Origin: Polytrichum commune
Taxonomy: Eukaryota; Streptophyta; Polytrichopsida; Polytrichales; Polytrichaceae
Reading direction: 5' to 3'
Assembly: GCA_950295325.1 (NCBI GenBank)
Contig: OX485809.1
Location: 5,828,001-5,892,000 of the forward strand
DNA: 64,000 bases
The notes under the pieces were generated by a model. That model made no database searches, was not told the origin of the DNA, and saw only the letters and a program-made list of their open reading frames with translations. The position numbers and the translations under genes are program-made. This document shows positions 36,801 to 47,890 of the stretch, in pieces; within the stretch, counting starts at the first letter, position 1, and the number at the start of each line of letters is the position of its first letter.

Positions 36801-38355
36801 CTTGGACTCAACTGAATTCCGGGTCTTTAGAACTGATTACAGTGTCAGATCAACTAGAAGAGGTACCAGTAGCCTTCAAGTTGCATACTGTGTCGGGATT
36901 TTTTATGTTGGATGAAGGGGAGGTGGTGCGCTTGTGATCGATAATTCCTTCTTTTCCAAAGGTCAATGTGTCTGATGCAGTTGCATGTCTTAATTGGGCA
37001 ATCGTACTTATCACGACGAGTGGATTGTGGTTTGGTGTGGCTCCAAGGCACAGATTCCAAAAAGGTAGCATGTGTTCAAGAGAGATTGGACCATATGCTT
37101 AAAAATATGATAGCCATCTTTGGGCTCAATGATGAACATAATTGGGCGGGAGGACCCTATACGACCATTTAATGAGCATAAGGATCTCCACTTTGGAAAT
37201 GAAAAAGATATCCATATGAGCTCTAAAATTTATGAGGAAGGTGGCTACAGTCTCAATGTGTATTCGGTAACCATCTCGTGCTAATCGAATGTTTCACATC
37301 CTAGGTGAAGTGGGCTAGTTGAAAAAAGTAACCATTTAAGGCCCATCTACCTTACCTTGGCATAAAACTCCAAAGGCCACACCCATGTTACCTTTTTTTA
37401 GACGTGGAATGCAAGCCCCACAATTCCGTTGAGACAAGTAAGCGGATGATTAAAACCAATAGGCCACTATGGGTTGGGTCAGTATTCCTGGGCAAGGATG
37501 CAATTTGCGAAGTTTTAGTAGGGTCTGTGGGAGCTTCTTCTGAAGTTGAATCTATGATGAGAATCATAAGAACAAAAGTAAGTATTAAGAAAAACCAACA
37601 ACCCTGAAAGCAAACTTGATAACCACACATCTAGATTTGTTTTGGGCACAGTTGGCTCCTTACGTCTTGCACTGATTTGAGAGATCTTACCACCTCTCCT
37701 TTTTTAATTTTTTAAAAAATATTTTGAACAGGTTGTGAACACGAAAAAGGCCACACTTTCAAGCACCACGGTTGAGGCCACGGTGTACGATATCACGGGC
37801 GCAATCGCATACTCAACCACGTGGCAGAGCCTTACACTTGAGGCTAAAACCACAACCTCGGTGGGGAGTGTTCCTCTCTTCACAACCATCAACAAGCAAC
37901 CCATGTATTTCCTCCTCCTCAAGCTCCAAGATTCAGCCTGTGCATTGGTGTCTCGCAATTTCTATTGGCTGCACCCAACTCCCGGAAGCTATGGCCAACT
38001 CGCGGGCCATTTCCGGTCGACAAAAATCCCCGTCGCAATCTCGGCTCACGCGACCGTAAGTGGAAACACGTATAAAATACGTGTGCAAGTGGCAAATCGA
38101 AATGGAAATACTGGAAATACAGGTGCCACAGCAGTTGCCTTTGCACTTCAATTTTCGGTGGTGGACAGAAATTCAAGTGGAACAGACACGCGTATCCTCC
38201 CTGTAACTTACTCTGACAACTGGTTCTCTCTCGTTCCGGATGAAACGGCCGTGATCGACATTTCCTTCCAAGTGAAGAAGCGTACAATAAGCCCCAAACT
38301 AATGCTAAGAGGGTGGAATGTGGCCGACACCGAGGTCACTTTCACCATAGGATGA
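26673..38355 (+). CDS. EBM: Mannosylglycoprotein endo-beta-mannosidase (glycoside hydrolase family 2)
   Basis: Exons: 26673-26809, 27275-27416, 27812-28042, 28591-28649, 29288-29336, 29778-30035, 31638-31810, 32786-32990, 34287-34563, 35202-35530, 36299-36526, 37732-38355; 2712 nt, 903 aa, all GT-AG. The plant enzyme cleaves the Man-beta-1,4-GlcNAc bond of high-mannose N-glycans during glycoprotein turnover. It opens with [12 protein letters not shown], then [29 protein letters not shown] and [14 protein letters not shown] (sugar-binding domain). A linker, [10 protein letters not shown] and [12 protein letters not shown] follow. The TIM barrel has [21 protein letters not shown]-like [19 protein letters not shown] and WQEFWITGD. 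The predicted acid/base is Glu473 in WCGGNEQ, and the predicted nucleophile is Glu550 in FNPEVG. An in-frame TAG sits directly before the chosen ATG. No signal peptide is visible, so it is probably a soluble intracellular enzyme. Length is slightly under the roughly 940 aa of Arabidopsis. Confidence 0.95.
28095..28352 (+). repeat. Intronic repeat E, copy 1 (mannosidase intron 3)
   Basis: This is a roughly 260-bp segment with GTTGCAAGACCTA, GTTGAATCA, GTTGAGTTA, TATGTATATACACTGACTCA and GTCACTTGCA. The same words recur in the same order in introns 4 and 5 of the same gene. Confidence 0.7.
28740..28985 (+). repeat. Intronic repeat E, copy 2 (mannosidase intron 4)
   Basis: This shares with copy 1 GTTGCAAGACCTAA, GTTGAGTTAGCA, TATGTATATACATTGACTCA and GTCACTTGCA. 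It shares with copy 3 the additional 5' part CACATCGAT...AATCA.TNCCTACCAA...AGGGTTG.AATT. Confidence 0.7.
29503..29777 (+). repeat. Intronic repeat E, copy 3 (mannosidase intron 5)
   Basis: This has the same word order as copies 1 and 2 (CAAGCAAGACCTA, GTTGTGTTAGCA, GTATGTATCAACACTGACT, TTACTTGCATTTTGAGATGA) and runs up to the exon 6 acceptor at 29777. Copies 1 and 3 share the TTTGAGATG end. Confidence 0.7.
30136..30385 (+). repeat. Dispersed repeat family C, copy 1 (mannosidase intron 6)
   Basis: It begins with GTTAGGTGTGGATCCAAGAA and contains ACACCAAAAGAGCATGTG, GATATTGGACTACATGCTC, ATATGAGCTC, TCTCGATTTGGATTTGCTAA and GTTTCATATCCTAGGAG. Matching sequences lie at 37000-37315, 39885-40020 and 52110-52410 on the plus strand, and at 54885-55045 on the minus strand. 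No open reading frame and no clear termini were found. Confidence 0.7.
31586..31613. repeat. (TTGA)n microsatellite just before mannosidase exon 7
   Basis: Seven TTGA/TGAT units end about 24 bp before the splice acceptor, within the region where a branch point and polypyrimidine tract would be expected. Confidence 0.9.
32393..32856 (+). repeat. Triplicated 157-158-bp unit spanning the intron 7/exon 8 boundary of the mannosidase
   Basis: Units start at 32393, 32550 and 32708 with GATGAATTTGTGTGCCTT. Each contains the acceptor ATGACCAG followed by AAAATTTGAG, and then a copy of the first part of exon 8 (GCCGATCTTCATACG...ACTACAT.GTCTC.GATGCTTTAC). Only the third copy keeps the exon frame; the first two lack a base and diverge after about 75 nt of exon-like sequence. 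The real acceptor is at 32785. Copies 1 and 2 are closer to each other than to copy 3. Confidence 0.9.
33172..33357. repeat. Tandem ~95-bp duplication in mannosidase intron 8
   Basis: Copies at about 33172-33263 and 33268-33357 both run from GTGAAATC.TCTCTCTAATTG through GGAGAAACTAGTAAGGTGG to CTTGTTCCCAAAAAGGG and AAAAGAAAAGGAAAG. High similarity suggests a recent origin. Confidence 0.85.
33500..33715 (+). repeat. 5S-associated dispersed repeat, second copy (mannosidase intron 8)
   Basis: AGGGTGACCATCCTAGTGCTTAG, followed by CACTATGGTCCA, GGTCAACCAGAT and CACTCACGATGTCC, parallels the 5990-6200 segment of the repeat in kinase intron 6. It looks like an old fragment with no defined ends. Confidence 0.5.
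33769..33801. repeat. (CT)n(CA)n compound microsatellite
   Basis: About nine CT units pass directly into about six CA units within intron 8 of the mannosidase. Confidence 0.9.
36683..36704. repeat. (GA)n microsatellite in mannosidase intron 11
   Basis: Eleven GA units about 160 bp after the exon 11 donor. Confidence 0.9.
37000..37315 (+). repeat. Dispersed repeat family C, copy 2 (mannosidase intron 11)
   Basis: This has GTTTGGTGTGGCTCCAAGG, AGAGATTGGACCATATGCT, ACATAATTGGGCGGGAGGAC, CATATGAGCTCTAAAA, GGTAACCATCTCGTGCTAAT and GTTTCACATCCTAGGTGAAG. It is the longest copy and links family C (starts and ends) with family D (AATTGGGAGGAC core). Confidence 0.7.
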
Positions 38356-39443
38356 CAAATACTTGTCACTCTTGCCATGGGGTGAATGCTTTATTTGCGT
38401 CCTGAGATTTTGACTGGAAATAGCTCGAATCCAATGTCGTTGCAATCCCATTGGCCTCATGTTTCATCAATTTATTTCTGTGCTACTTGCCCACAAGCAC
38501 ACACAGAAACTTGCTAGATTGGCAACATGTGCAAATTTGTAATCTATTTATTAATAATATTCATGGGTTACACAACTTTCATATGTTAGGTTGGCATTTG
38601 ATACTTTCTTCACCTTGTCCTGTCTTGTCAGCTGTGAATAAGCTACAAACTTTCCTCTCTTTAGTGTAGGTTTTATTATTCCAAACTTGTCACTAATTTA
38701 GTTGGCTCGATTTCATGTTGTGCATACTATGGAAAATCATATTGCTATAAAAAATAAGAATTTTGCAGAGTGTCCAATATTTCTCAGTTTAACGCGGAAT
38801 TTAACTTACTTTTTAAAAGGTAACCCAATATGCAATGTTCAAGTATAGCATTGGCAGCATGACAAGCAATCATGAGATTTTTAATAATGTTGTTCACATT
38901 AAAAGTGCTGGTAAACAATGGCAACAGAAGTCCACACCTTGACTCATGAGGATCAAAATTACTTTAGGCCACATTAATTTGACCACAAATATTTACATAA
39001 AGTAGGTCACCCAAATTTGATGGCACACTAATTCAAGTACCCACACTAAAGAGAAGACAAGAGTGTAGTGACACAAGTACTCACCAATGACCATAAAAAG
39101 ATATTATTTTTATATCTCCAATCACATAAATAGCCTCAATTTACAACAGTGTTACATATGTTAGGTGTTGAATTACACTTCATCCTGCTTTAAACTTAGT
39201 GAGGTTGTTGACACCTCATAGTTTAGGCGTGAAGATGTAACTGTGCAAAAAAGCGTCGCACCAAACAGGTTGCATTCATTCTCCAATTACCTATTTTGTA
39301 CTTATTTATTTCTTGGCATTTGTACATTACCTTATCAGATCCCTGCAGCCAACCGGCCATGTCGAATAATTGAAATTCGCTTTTATGGGTACATAATGCG
39401 CCTCAACTATATTTCAGGTGACTACAAAACTCTTCTGGCTTGC
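38356..39443. other. Shared 3' intergenic region between mannosidase and GABA transaminase
   Basis: The two genes converge here. It should contain both 3' UTRs. A minus-strand AATAAA lies at 39304-39309. No open frame or repeat of note was found. Confidence 0.65.
39304..39309 (-). terminator. Candidate polyadenylation signal of the GABA transaminase gene
   Basis: AATAAA on the minus strand, about 135 nt after the stop codon at 39444. Plant signals are loose, so this is only a candidate. Confidence 0.4.
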
Positions 39444-42400
39444 CTAAGTTTGGACATGCACGTGGCTTTGTTTTTCAGCAACATACTTCTCTGTTTCCTT
39501 CAAGGCAGCATGAGCAATATCCACCATCTGTGGGAAAAAAACAACACCTAGTGTCATTATGACTGCTAGCAAGAGTCCATTCGCAAACAAAAACCAAAAA
39601 AGGAGATAACTCCAAAGTTGCCAATACCATGTATATTCTTCAAGTTAGTCTAACTCTATGTATTTCCAAAACAGATATCATGAGAGTTAAAGAATTAGAA
39701 GGACCTTAAAGACTACTGCCTCCGTTCACAGGGACCTTGAACAAGCAGACAGGCAGGCATAAAGCCCCTACGTTCACACATTGTTGGTTGAAAATACACA
39801 GTTCACCCGGATAGTCTCACTATGAATGGGTGAACCATAAGGTAGAGTTGCCTGATTCAGTTACTTATCTTTAAAGGACCCCTATTTTTGAGTGGTATGC
39901 GATTAGGTGCGGCTCCAAAAACAGACACCCAAAAGACATGTGTTCAAAATAGATTCGACTACAAGCTCAAAGTATTAAAACCATTCTAGGCTCCCACTAA
40001 ATCACATGTTTAGTGTAGTGATGGTTGAGTGTGTACCTTGTCGACTTCCAATTTGGTGATGATGAGAGGAGGAGACATCATAATGATATCGCCTGACACA
40101 CGCACTAACATACCACGTGCGGCACATTGACTCCCAAAGTGTGTTCCCACAGCTGCAGAAAAAGTCAAGAAGCACCTAATTTAATACCATAATTCATTCA
40201 CTTGAACCAAAGAGCACCACAAGTGACTTCCAATAATCACATTGCATTAAAAGGAACATACCAATGTTGGTCTGGTATGTAGGTGAATGCATGGGTATCA
40301 ATAATCATTATCAATATCGGTATCAACGAACCTACCCATGCATATCGAAATTGTGATACCAGTCAAATCTTTATATGTGGTGGGGATCTCAAGGTCAGCG
40401 AACCTTTGTATACTCAAATTAATATTTGGGCCAATACCATTCTAAACCATATTAATACTATGAAGGTTCTTGCAAAGTATATAGACCCAAATGTTATCAA
40501 AAACAAAAAATACCATCAAGTACCCATATACTCTACTGGTATCAAAAAATGTGAAATGCAAAATGGTATTAAAAGAAAGATGATTCCAGACCAACACTGG
40601 AACATACCAATGTTAAGTACCCTACTGGTATCAAGGAGACACAAAACCCTCATCATATATACCAGTCCAACACTGAAACATACATGAAGGCCCAAATTAC
40701 ACTAATAAGATGATGCTGGTGTAAATACATACCCCACTTGGATGGCCACGCCTCGCAAGTCTCCTTATTAGCCGCAAACTCAATTGCCAGAACTAAACCC
40801 ACGCCTCGCACCTAATCACCACCAGGAATAAGCATACAAAAGTTCAGGCTCTTTTCAAAACCTGCTTCACAATGAACACACTTTGAGGAGATAAAAACTG
40901 TTGACATGTGTAGTAGCTCCGAATCTTGTGATGGGAATCCTTTTCCACATTGAAAGGGTGACTACAAGTTCACAAGATTTTCTTGAAAACCATCAGTAGC
41001 TCAAATTCCAACTACTCTTTTGTGAGATTGAAGCCTATCATCTCCATATATAAAGATTGTGCCCATCCATTTGGTTCGAAAGTACAAAATTCATACCTCG
41101 CCCACGATAGGGCTGTCTCTAAAATCCTTCATGCCTTTCTGAAAGCCAGGTGCAACTTCATTGACGTGCGCAACTATGTTTCTCTCCCTAGAGGTCATTT
41201 GCAGAATGCAAAAAATCAATACTAGAAAACAATAATTTTCTACATCTAGGAAATACAAGGGCAACAAAGGAAGCAACCACTGCGATCTAACGGATTTGTC
41301 TCACAACCCAAACTCTAAAGCCCTGTCATAGGGAATTATCCGATATTTTCATAGCTCAAAACAGAAACACCTTCAATCATCAATGATTTAATAAGAAAGT
41401 CCTAGTAGACCCCTATATAAGAGTACTGGTCATTCAATGAGGCTCCCATAACTAGTACTCTTATATATGCAAAGAAGAAACAGCATTGTGATGTGGCACA
41501 GAATTGAATATAAAATATCATAAAATACCAACCAAAAAGCCATAATCAACAAGGCCACATTAACATACTTGTATATCTTTATAGCCTCCAATGATACAGC
41601 ACATGCCACTGGATGGCCAGAATATGTGAATCCATGTCCAAAAGCACCTGATGGCAGTAAATTCTCCATTAGTCAAAGATAAGAATAAGATATGAACTTC
41701 TTTAATCTCTGCTTGCCATTCACTTAAAAATGCAACAGAGTTTTCTGTAAAGTCTGCGGGTCAAACTCCAGGTGAGTTGGCTAAAAGGTGATTTTTAGAT
41801 CTTATGCATAAAGTGGTCCGTTTTTATCAAGGCTTATGTACACATGCTAAAAGACCGAGTCCATGTTCTCAAAGCTTTTTGGATTGAAAGAGGTCAAAGG
41901 AGTTTCACTCATGTTTCAAAATTGGACTTGGCCTCAAGAAGCTCTAATGAGATCATAATAATAAAGAGACCTTCAAAGAGGCAAGACTCCTTGTTTGGTC
42001 CCTCTTTGAGAGACTTTGTGAATACCTCTACTGCTGTTGGACTTCTTCAGTGCATCTGTTACGTACTTCTTATAGCCTTCAACACTGCTGAAAAATATTT
42101 TGTAAGTACTCATGGCTACCTCAAACTGCGTTTTTTAGACTTGGATCTCCATTAACATTTGTGAAACTTTAGCCCTTGTTAAAAATCAGCTACAGACCAC
42201 CACACCCTATGAGACTATTCAACTTACCATGGTCATCACTATGGGCAGCAATTTCATCGAATATGTGTTGGCTCATAAGAACTGCTCCAATTGGCTGGTA
42301 TGCTGCTGACAAAGCCTGTTACAAAACAAAAAACAAAACAAATTGCCCACAAATGACCCATACAAATTAGAATTACTCATGGTTCTACACGAAGATGCTG

Positions 42401-45400
42401 GATCCTGACAGAGCATACCCTACTTTCAGGTCTGTTTGGGCACGACTCTGCCTAAATTCAATATCCACATCATATTTTTAAAGGTTACAAGGAATCACAT
42501 GATAACAAGTAGCATTTTTTGGGGCACAAATAATAATAGACCTAATCTAACCAGCAAGATTAACAGTGTTATCAAGTAGAGAAATGCAGTCATAATTCAT
42601 CAACAGAGGCAGATCTGAAATAAAAACTTACCTTCGCAATTGAAACCAGATCCGGCTGGATGTGGTAGTAGTCACATCCAAACATAGTACCCAATCGCCC
42701 AAATGCACATACCACCTGAAAAATAGTGACAAGTTTCAAACAGCAATTTCTTAAATAAGTTTATAATCCAATGACCACATTTAATTCCCTTGACTTTTAC
42801 GTTGTCACATACTTCCAATTATCAGTATTGAGGCTCAAAAGAACAGAATAATACAGAAATTAAGACAAGATATGGTACCTCATCAGCAACTAAGAGGATG
42901 TCATACTTCTTCAAAATGGGTTGGATCTGAAAAGTCCAGAAGAAGAGTCATCAGCTAGAGTGACAAAATCAATTTCAATATAAGCAATTGAGATCATTCG
43001 TACACTTTTGCAAGCAGATGTTCACTAAAATCACCACGTTGCCAACTTGACTGCAAAGACTCAGACTAGTAGGTTTGTCCATCAAGTATACTATACTAAG
43101 CCAACCTTGAAAGTATTTGTCAAAATTCAAATTGTAGCAATTACCTTTTCCCAGTAGGTTGCAGGGGGAGGCATGACACCACCAGCGCCCATTACAGGCT
43201 CCGCAATAAATGCTGCAATCTGCAAGATGAATAACATAGTGTTTACCACATTGAGCATGATTTCTTTGTCCACAACTACAACTTCTTTCAATTTTAATAG
43301 AATTATCCATACATCTTCAGGTCAAACTCCAACTGAGTTGGCTAAAAGGCAAATTTGAGAGCTTATGCTAAAAATGACCCAAGATTTATCAAGGCTTAAA
43401 TTAACATCCTAAAGAGTAGGTCCAGGCTATAAAAAACCAGTTTCCTAGCTTGTCATATTAGGATCAATAGGTCAAGCTAGCCTTGCATAGGCGGATCCAA
43501 TATTTGGGGTGGCAGGTTCCATGGGTCAGACCTTATTGTTGATCCTAAAGTTCTCTCGAAATATTTTGGATTGAGCGAGGAGGGTTAAGATTCCAAGGAG
43601 TTCCACCCAGCTTTCAAATTTAAGCTCCAACACAAGATGCTTTAACGATCTCTTGATAGAAACGTCCCTCAACAAGCCACCAAACTCCCATTTTGGTCCC
43701 TCTTTGGGAAACTTTGCAGGTAACTCTATTGTAGCAGAGAACTAGTGACTAGTTCCTTAAATGATAGAGCAGGCAGTCATGAAATTAACGAACAACCCCA
43801 TCCCACATTCTCCTGGACAACTTGTCCACAAAATCATTTACCATAATATTACTATGTAAAATTCTTTCAACCCCAGTATTCAAGTTATGCAGTTTATTAT
43901 TCAGACACAATTTAGAAGAGGTTAATCACAGTAAGGTAACTCCAACTACTAGAGAGTATGTATGCTACTTACAGTTTCAGGGCCTTCCTTCAGAATGAGT
44001 TTCTCAAGGTTCTCTGCCATTCGTGTTGAGAACTCCTCCTCCGTCTCATCTGATAAAAGATTCATCAGGGCATAAGGTTGTCAGTACCTAGTTTTAAAAT
44101 GTCTCTTTAAACAATGATGATTAAAAAAGACTGACTATATTTAAAGACAGTTGCCAACATATTTCATGGCAGCTTCCTCACAAACCAGACACCATATCTT
44201 CCTGTCTAAACAATGACCTCATAGCCGCTTGGAATTTCCAACAATTATCATATTGCTGTTTTCATCCATGATGCCACAACATTGTATACATAAATGGCAA
44301 CAACATACAGTCTTCTCAAATAAAATACTTGAATTTCAAATTGCCTTAAAAGCACGCACTTGGTAGATGGTAACGCCAGTAGTGTGGGCAATCAGTATGG
44401 AGGACAAATGGCACTGGCAAGTCAAACCCATTTTGAAGGGAAGCTAACCTGTCATGAAAAAGAAATCACCTATTAGTCTCACCACAAATTTCCAAAGGGT
44501 GGTGTGTTATGTACTTATTGAGTTAGAATTATACCTAGTGGTGAATACATTAAACTATCCTGCGTTAGATGTGTGATTTTTATGTAACAATTTGATTCAA
44601 AGCAGCAGAATGCGGCACACATTAGAAGAAAATAATAAAATCATGCAATTATAACGCGTTAATGAGGATTTTTTAATGTTATTTCACCATTTTACTATTT
44701 CTACATAAAAAGTTTGCCTCAGAAAGTTTGTGCAGTGCCAACAAGCTGATGATCTGCCAACAAACCAGAAAGCTTGCCCACAAACGAGTCTGCTGAATAA
44801 AAACCATTGGCAATGAAGAAAATACATACCCTGTTAAACTTGCAGATACTAGTGTTGACCCGTGGTACCTGTCCACACAATGAAGTGCAAAAAATTCAGT
44901 TGGCAAATTTGCATATCAGTTCCAGAAAATTTGCAACACACAATACACTCATAAATGCATACACTCATAAATGCATACTTATGCCTACATGCTACCTGCA
45001 AGCATCACAATTTCTCAACAAATAAAGCATGAAATAAATGATATGATGTCTGCATTACGATACTTTGTACAGTAACAGTTGAGCAAAAGGTGGGGTTGGA
45101 AGATTTACGCTTTTTGGCGCGCAATGAACTTTTTCTTATTGGGTCGACCCATTGCATTGTTGTAGTACCAGACTAATTTCACCTACCAAAATAAACGAGC
45201 TTCTCTTTAAACATTGCTGTTCACACTCCTTGCGTATTCACCTGATATGAATTTGGCAACATGAATTAATGAAATAAAAGAATCCTACAAAAAGCAATTT
45301 GTACATGACTTACCTGGCTATCATTGGCCTCTGATCCACTGTTGCAGAAGAAGACCTTGGCCAACTTGGTTGCTGTGAACATGTCAATCAGCTCTGCGGC

Positions 45401-47378
45401 TAGGTCCTGCATTGGAGAAAATGTTTGATTACAGTGGATGATGATGCAGGGATCTCTTATGCTTGACTCACTACAGAAATAACAGTATGGGGAAATCATA
45501 CACCACGAGGGGTCCACGTCATCAAATAACTGCAAGTATGCTTCAGATCGTGGCCATCATGCAGTTAAGGTGCCTGGTCCTTCAGGACTAGTATGTATAG
45601 CAGCCAAAGCTTAGCGATGCTGGGATAAAGCGAGAAAATTATAACCATTGCTAAAAAGTAGGGATGGCAACAAAGACAGGTGGGTGCATTGAAATTTTTT
45701 TTTCAAAAAATTTGAGGCCCCATTAACACTAGAGAGGTTGAGATCTCAAAGATTGAGGCTTGAAGACAGGAACCCTTACGCATGCTTGTCCATTCAAGTC
45801 CACTTTACACTCGAGCTTTCAACTTAAGAGCTTGAACTTTGTGTCGGGCTTACAATATTTTAGATGGCACCTTGATGGATCCCATGTGGAACAACTACGA
45901 CAAGCTCTCAATCAATGTTTACAAGCTCTTGGACAAATTTAAAACATCAAGAGATCGAGCTCTCATTTTGTGGTCCCCAAGCCAATGAACTCTAGAGCAT
46001 TCTTCGGCTTGTCATATATGCTCCTTTGTATAGTATCATTCCCCCCTTGATATCTCACTTTGAGCAAGCCCAAATTACAATTGTTCTAACTATTGCGAGC
46101 TTCAAGATTGGTGAAGCTCTCAAAAGTTTAAACTTCGGATAAAGGTTTGTCAACTCCAAGTATCAAACTCGCAAAAATTGCAAGTATGAGCTCTCAACTC
46201 GAGCTCTAGTGTAAAGGGGACCTAAGCAATGCCAGAGACCAACCTATTCAACAAAAGGTGCCAGAAAGGTTAAAAAAAGCAGACAAACCAGGGTGGGCTG
46301 TGAAGTTCTGTTCCAGAAGGAGTGGTAGAAAGGCAAAGTGCTCAACTGCTTCTCAGCAGCTGCTATGAGGCGCTTCTCACTGAAACCTGTCCACCCAAAA
46401 AAAAATTGTCATTAAGACAACATTTTGCAGAGGCCCCTCAAAAGTGGCAAGTAGCATAACAATAGAGATTCTTGCAGATTGAATAAGAAATGCAAAGATT
46501 TTCCAACTGCTTCACAAACCGCAACAATTCAAAAAGCGTTCTTAAATTTACCTAATGATGCACACCAGAGGCCTGCCAATGCATCAAGGTACTTGTTGCC
46601 TTTATTGTCCCAGACATACACTCCCTGCATAAGACTTATATAATGAGATTTGGATTCCAGCAAAAGATTCCTCAAGCTTCACAACCGTTTTGACCCCAAG
46701 ATTCAAAACCTAGATACTATCTATATATAGAGCTTGAGTGAAGGAGAACACAAGTTTTGTTTTATGTATGACTCCAGGTTGGGTGAGGCGAAGCTTTAGA
46801 TAACTAACCTATTCCGTATTCTTGTCGTATGTTTCAATCCAACAAGTTATGATTGTGAACAGTTTAATGTGCTTTGACAGGAGGTACATTACAATTTATT
46901 CCAATTTTATTAGTCTATGGGTCTATCCCAAAGATTTCTCCATCCAAGGTTTAAAAAACCCTACCTCTCCTTTCTCAATAATCAAAGGAGCACCACCTTT
47001 CATCTGCCATCCAGCTGTGAAGGGAGCCAACATGCTGTGCTCACTATTCCTGTCATCAATAATACCCTCACAGTATTAGCATATCACTTTAAAAACTGGT
47101 CACTGCGCATTGACATCATCAGCAACATATAAAAGCTGAAGGAAAAAGAAGTCTTCCTCACAAAGATGTGGAGCTACAAAATAACGGTAGCGCATAAACT
47201 CAGCGCCTGGATTAAATTGCGAATTTTGAATTTTATAGTACCCGGTATCCACAATATCTTCCTCCACTATGTGGATCGCGTCCTCGTACACTTCCTCATC
47301 CTCTTTGTCAACTTTGTCCGTTGAATTTCCGACTGTCATTGCTTTGAGTCCCTCCACGGCTTCACCAATGGTCGCCAT
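39444..47378 (-). CDS. POP2: Gamma-aminobutyrate transaminase (class-III, PLP-dependent aminotransferase)
   Basis: Exons in coding order: 47378-47242 (tentative), 47049-46965, 46624-46552, 46386-46289, 45406-45314, 45182-45109, 44868-44830, 44448-44360, 44049-43973, 43219-43145, 42926-42879, 42715-42632, 42315-42228, 41647-41569, 41187-41097, 40811-40733, 40152-40037, 39527-39444; 1509 nt, 502 aa, GT-AG with matching phases. Plant GABA-T moves the amino group of GABA to pyruvate or glyoxylate, giving succinic semialdehyde. Seen: [40 protein letters not shown] (PLP phosphate), [24 protein letters not shown] (Asp295, PLP ring), [15 protein letters not shown] with Lys324 as the Schiff-base lysine, and [16 protein letters not shown]. 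The core is intact and close to the 504 aa of Arabidopsis POP2. The first exon is acidic ([20 protein letters not shown]) and lacks a mitochondrial presequence. Either this isoform is extra-mitochondrial or the true first exon lies elsewhere. Confidence 0.92.
39885..40020 (+). repeat. Dispersed repeat family C, copy 3 (partial)
   Basis: GCGATTAGGTGCGGCTCCAA, AACAGACACCCAAAAGACATG and TTCTAGGCTCCCACTA match the 5' half of family C. The 3' half is absent. It sits between exon 18 and exon 17 of the transaminase gene. Confidence 0.6.
40253..40690. mobile_element. Possible miniature inverted-repeat element in transaminase intron 16
   Basis: The left edge, near 40260, has CCAATGTTGGTCTGGTATGT. The reverse complement of the right edge, near 40660-40685, has TCAGTGTTGGACTGGTATAT. 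The interior repeats the words GGTATCA and ACCAACACTGGAACATACCA. No clear target duplication was found. An open frame of 134 codons across it has no recognisable domain and is treated as chance. Confidence 0.4.
41755..42045 (+). repeat. Dispersed repeat family B, copy 2 (transaminase intron 13)
   Basis: It opens with GGTCAAACTCCAGGTGAGTT and ends with CTCCTTGTTTGGTCCCTCTT then GAGAGACTTTGTG. It lacks the middle 'TAGGATCAATAGGTCAAGCT' part seen in copies 1 and 3. It lies antisense to the host gene, between exons 14 and 13. Confidence 0.7.
43315..43760 (+). repeat. Dispersed repeat family B, copy 3 (transaminase intron 9)
   Basis: This is the fullest copy of the family. It runs from GGTCAAACTCCAACTGAGTT through CTAGCTTGTCATATTAGGAT and TCAGACCTTATTGTTGATCC to TTGGTCCCTCTTTGGGAAAC. 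It has no open reading frame and no obvious inverted ends. Confidence 0.75.
45727..46211. mobile_element. CACTA-type miniature transposon, copy 1 (485 bp, transaminase intron 4)
   Basis: The left end reads CACTAGAGAGGTTGAGATCT followed by CA. The right end, reverse-complemented, reads CACTAGAGCTCGAGTTGAGA followed by GCTCA. These align with a short gap over about 23 bp. It is flanked on both sides by TAA (45724-45726 and 46212-46214), the 3-bp target duplication expected of CACTA (En/Spm) elements. There is no transposase, so it is non-autonomous. A second copy lies at about 50476-51050. Confidence 0.75.
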
Positions 47379-47469
47379 CCTTCAAGCCAGAAAGCAAATA
47401 TCTGCACCAATGTCACACCAATTGCAGATATTGGTTCCAAACCTTGGAGAGGATTCTAAAATATTGAAG

Positions 47470-47890
47470 TGATGTGGTGCACTGAGGTTTTTGGGGTATT
47501 TGTCTCTTCAAAATATGACGAAACAACTAGCCAAAACTCCACAAGTCAATGTTACACATTACCAAAACAAGCATACAAATCAGGTTTGGTTATTATTTCT
47601 CCCAGTTATGACAAAGCAACTATCAAAAACTCCACAATTCAATGTTAGGCGTTACCACAACAAACATACACTTCAAGGAACTAGTTTACTCTAGACATAG
47701 TGACGTTTGAATTATGGCGGACCCAGAATCTACAATGTTGAGGTAATATGGTGCACTGACACTTTGATATTGGTGAAAGTTATGACGAAACAACTAGGAA
47801 AAACTCCACAATTAACGTTGAGATTTACCAAAACAACGTAAAGTTCAGGAAACGGGTTTACTCTAACTATCGTGATGTTTGTTGCTACAT
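47470..47890. repeat. Direct repeats upstream of the GABA transaminase
   Basis: The word TATGACGAAACAACTAG or a variant, followed by CAAAACTCCACAA and TTACCAAAACAA, recurs near 47515, 47608 and 47785. A wider match (GATGTGGTGCACTGA at 47472 and AATATGGTGCACTGA at 47744, plus GGTTTACTCTA) shows a roughly 270-bp unit with a partial extra copy. It lies 90-510 bp before the assigned start codon, so probably in the promoter. Confidence 0.75.

Noticed and set aside
47100-47241. Continuation of the transaminase first-exon frame to a stop at 47100
   Set aside because: The extension ([21 protein letters not shown] and on) resembles nothing in the family. Splicing at 47242 keeps the phase into the conserved [10 protein letters not shown] exon. 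A separate small gene is possible but unsupported.
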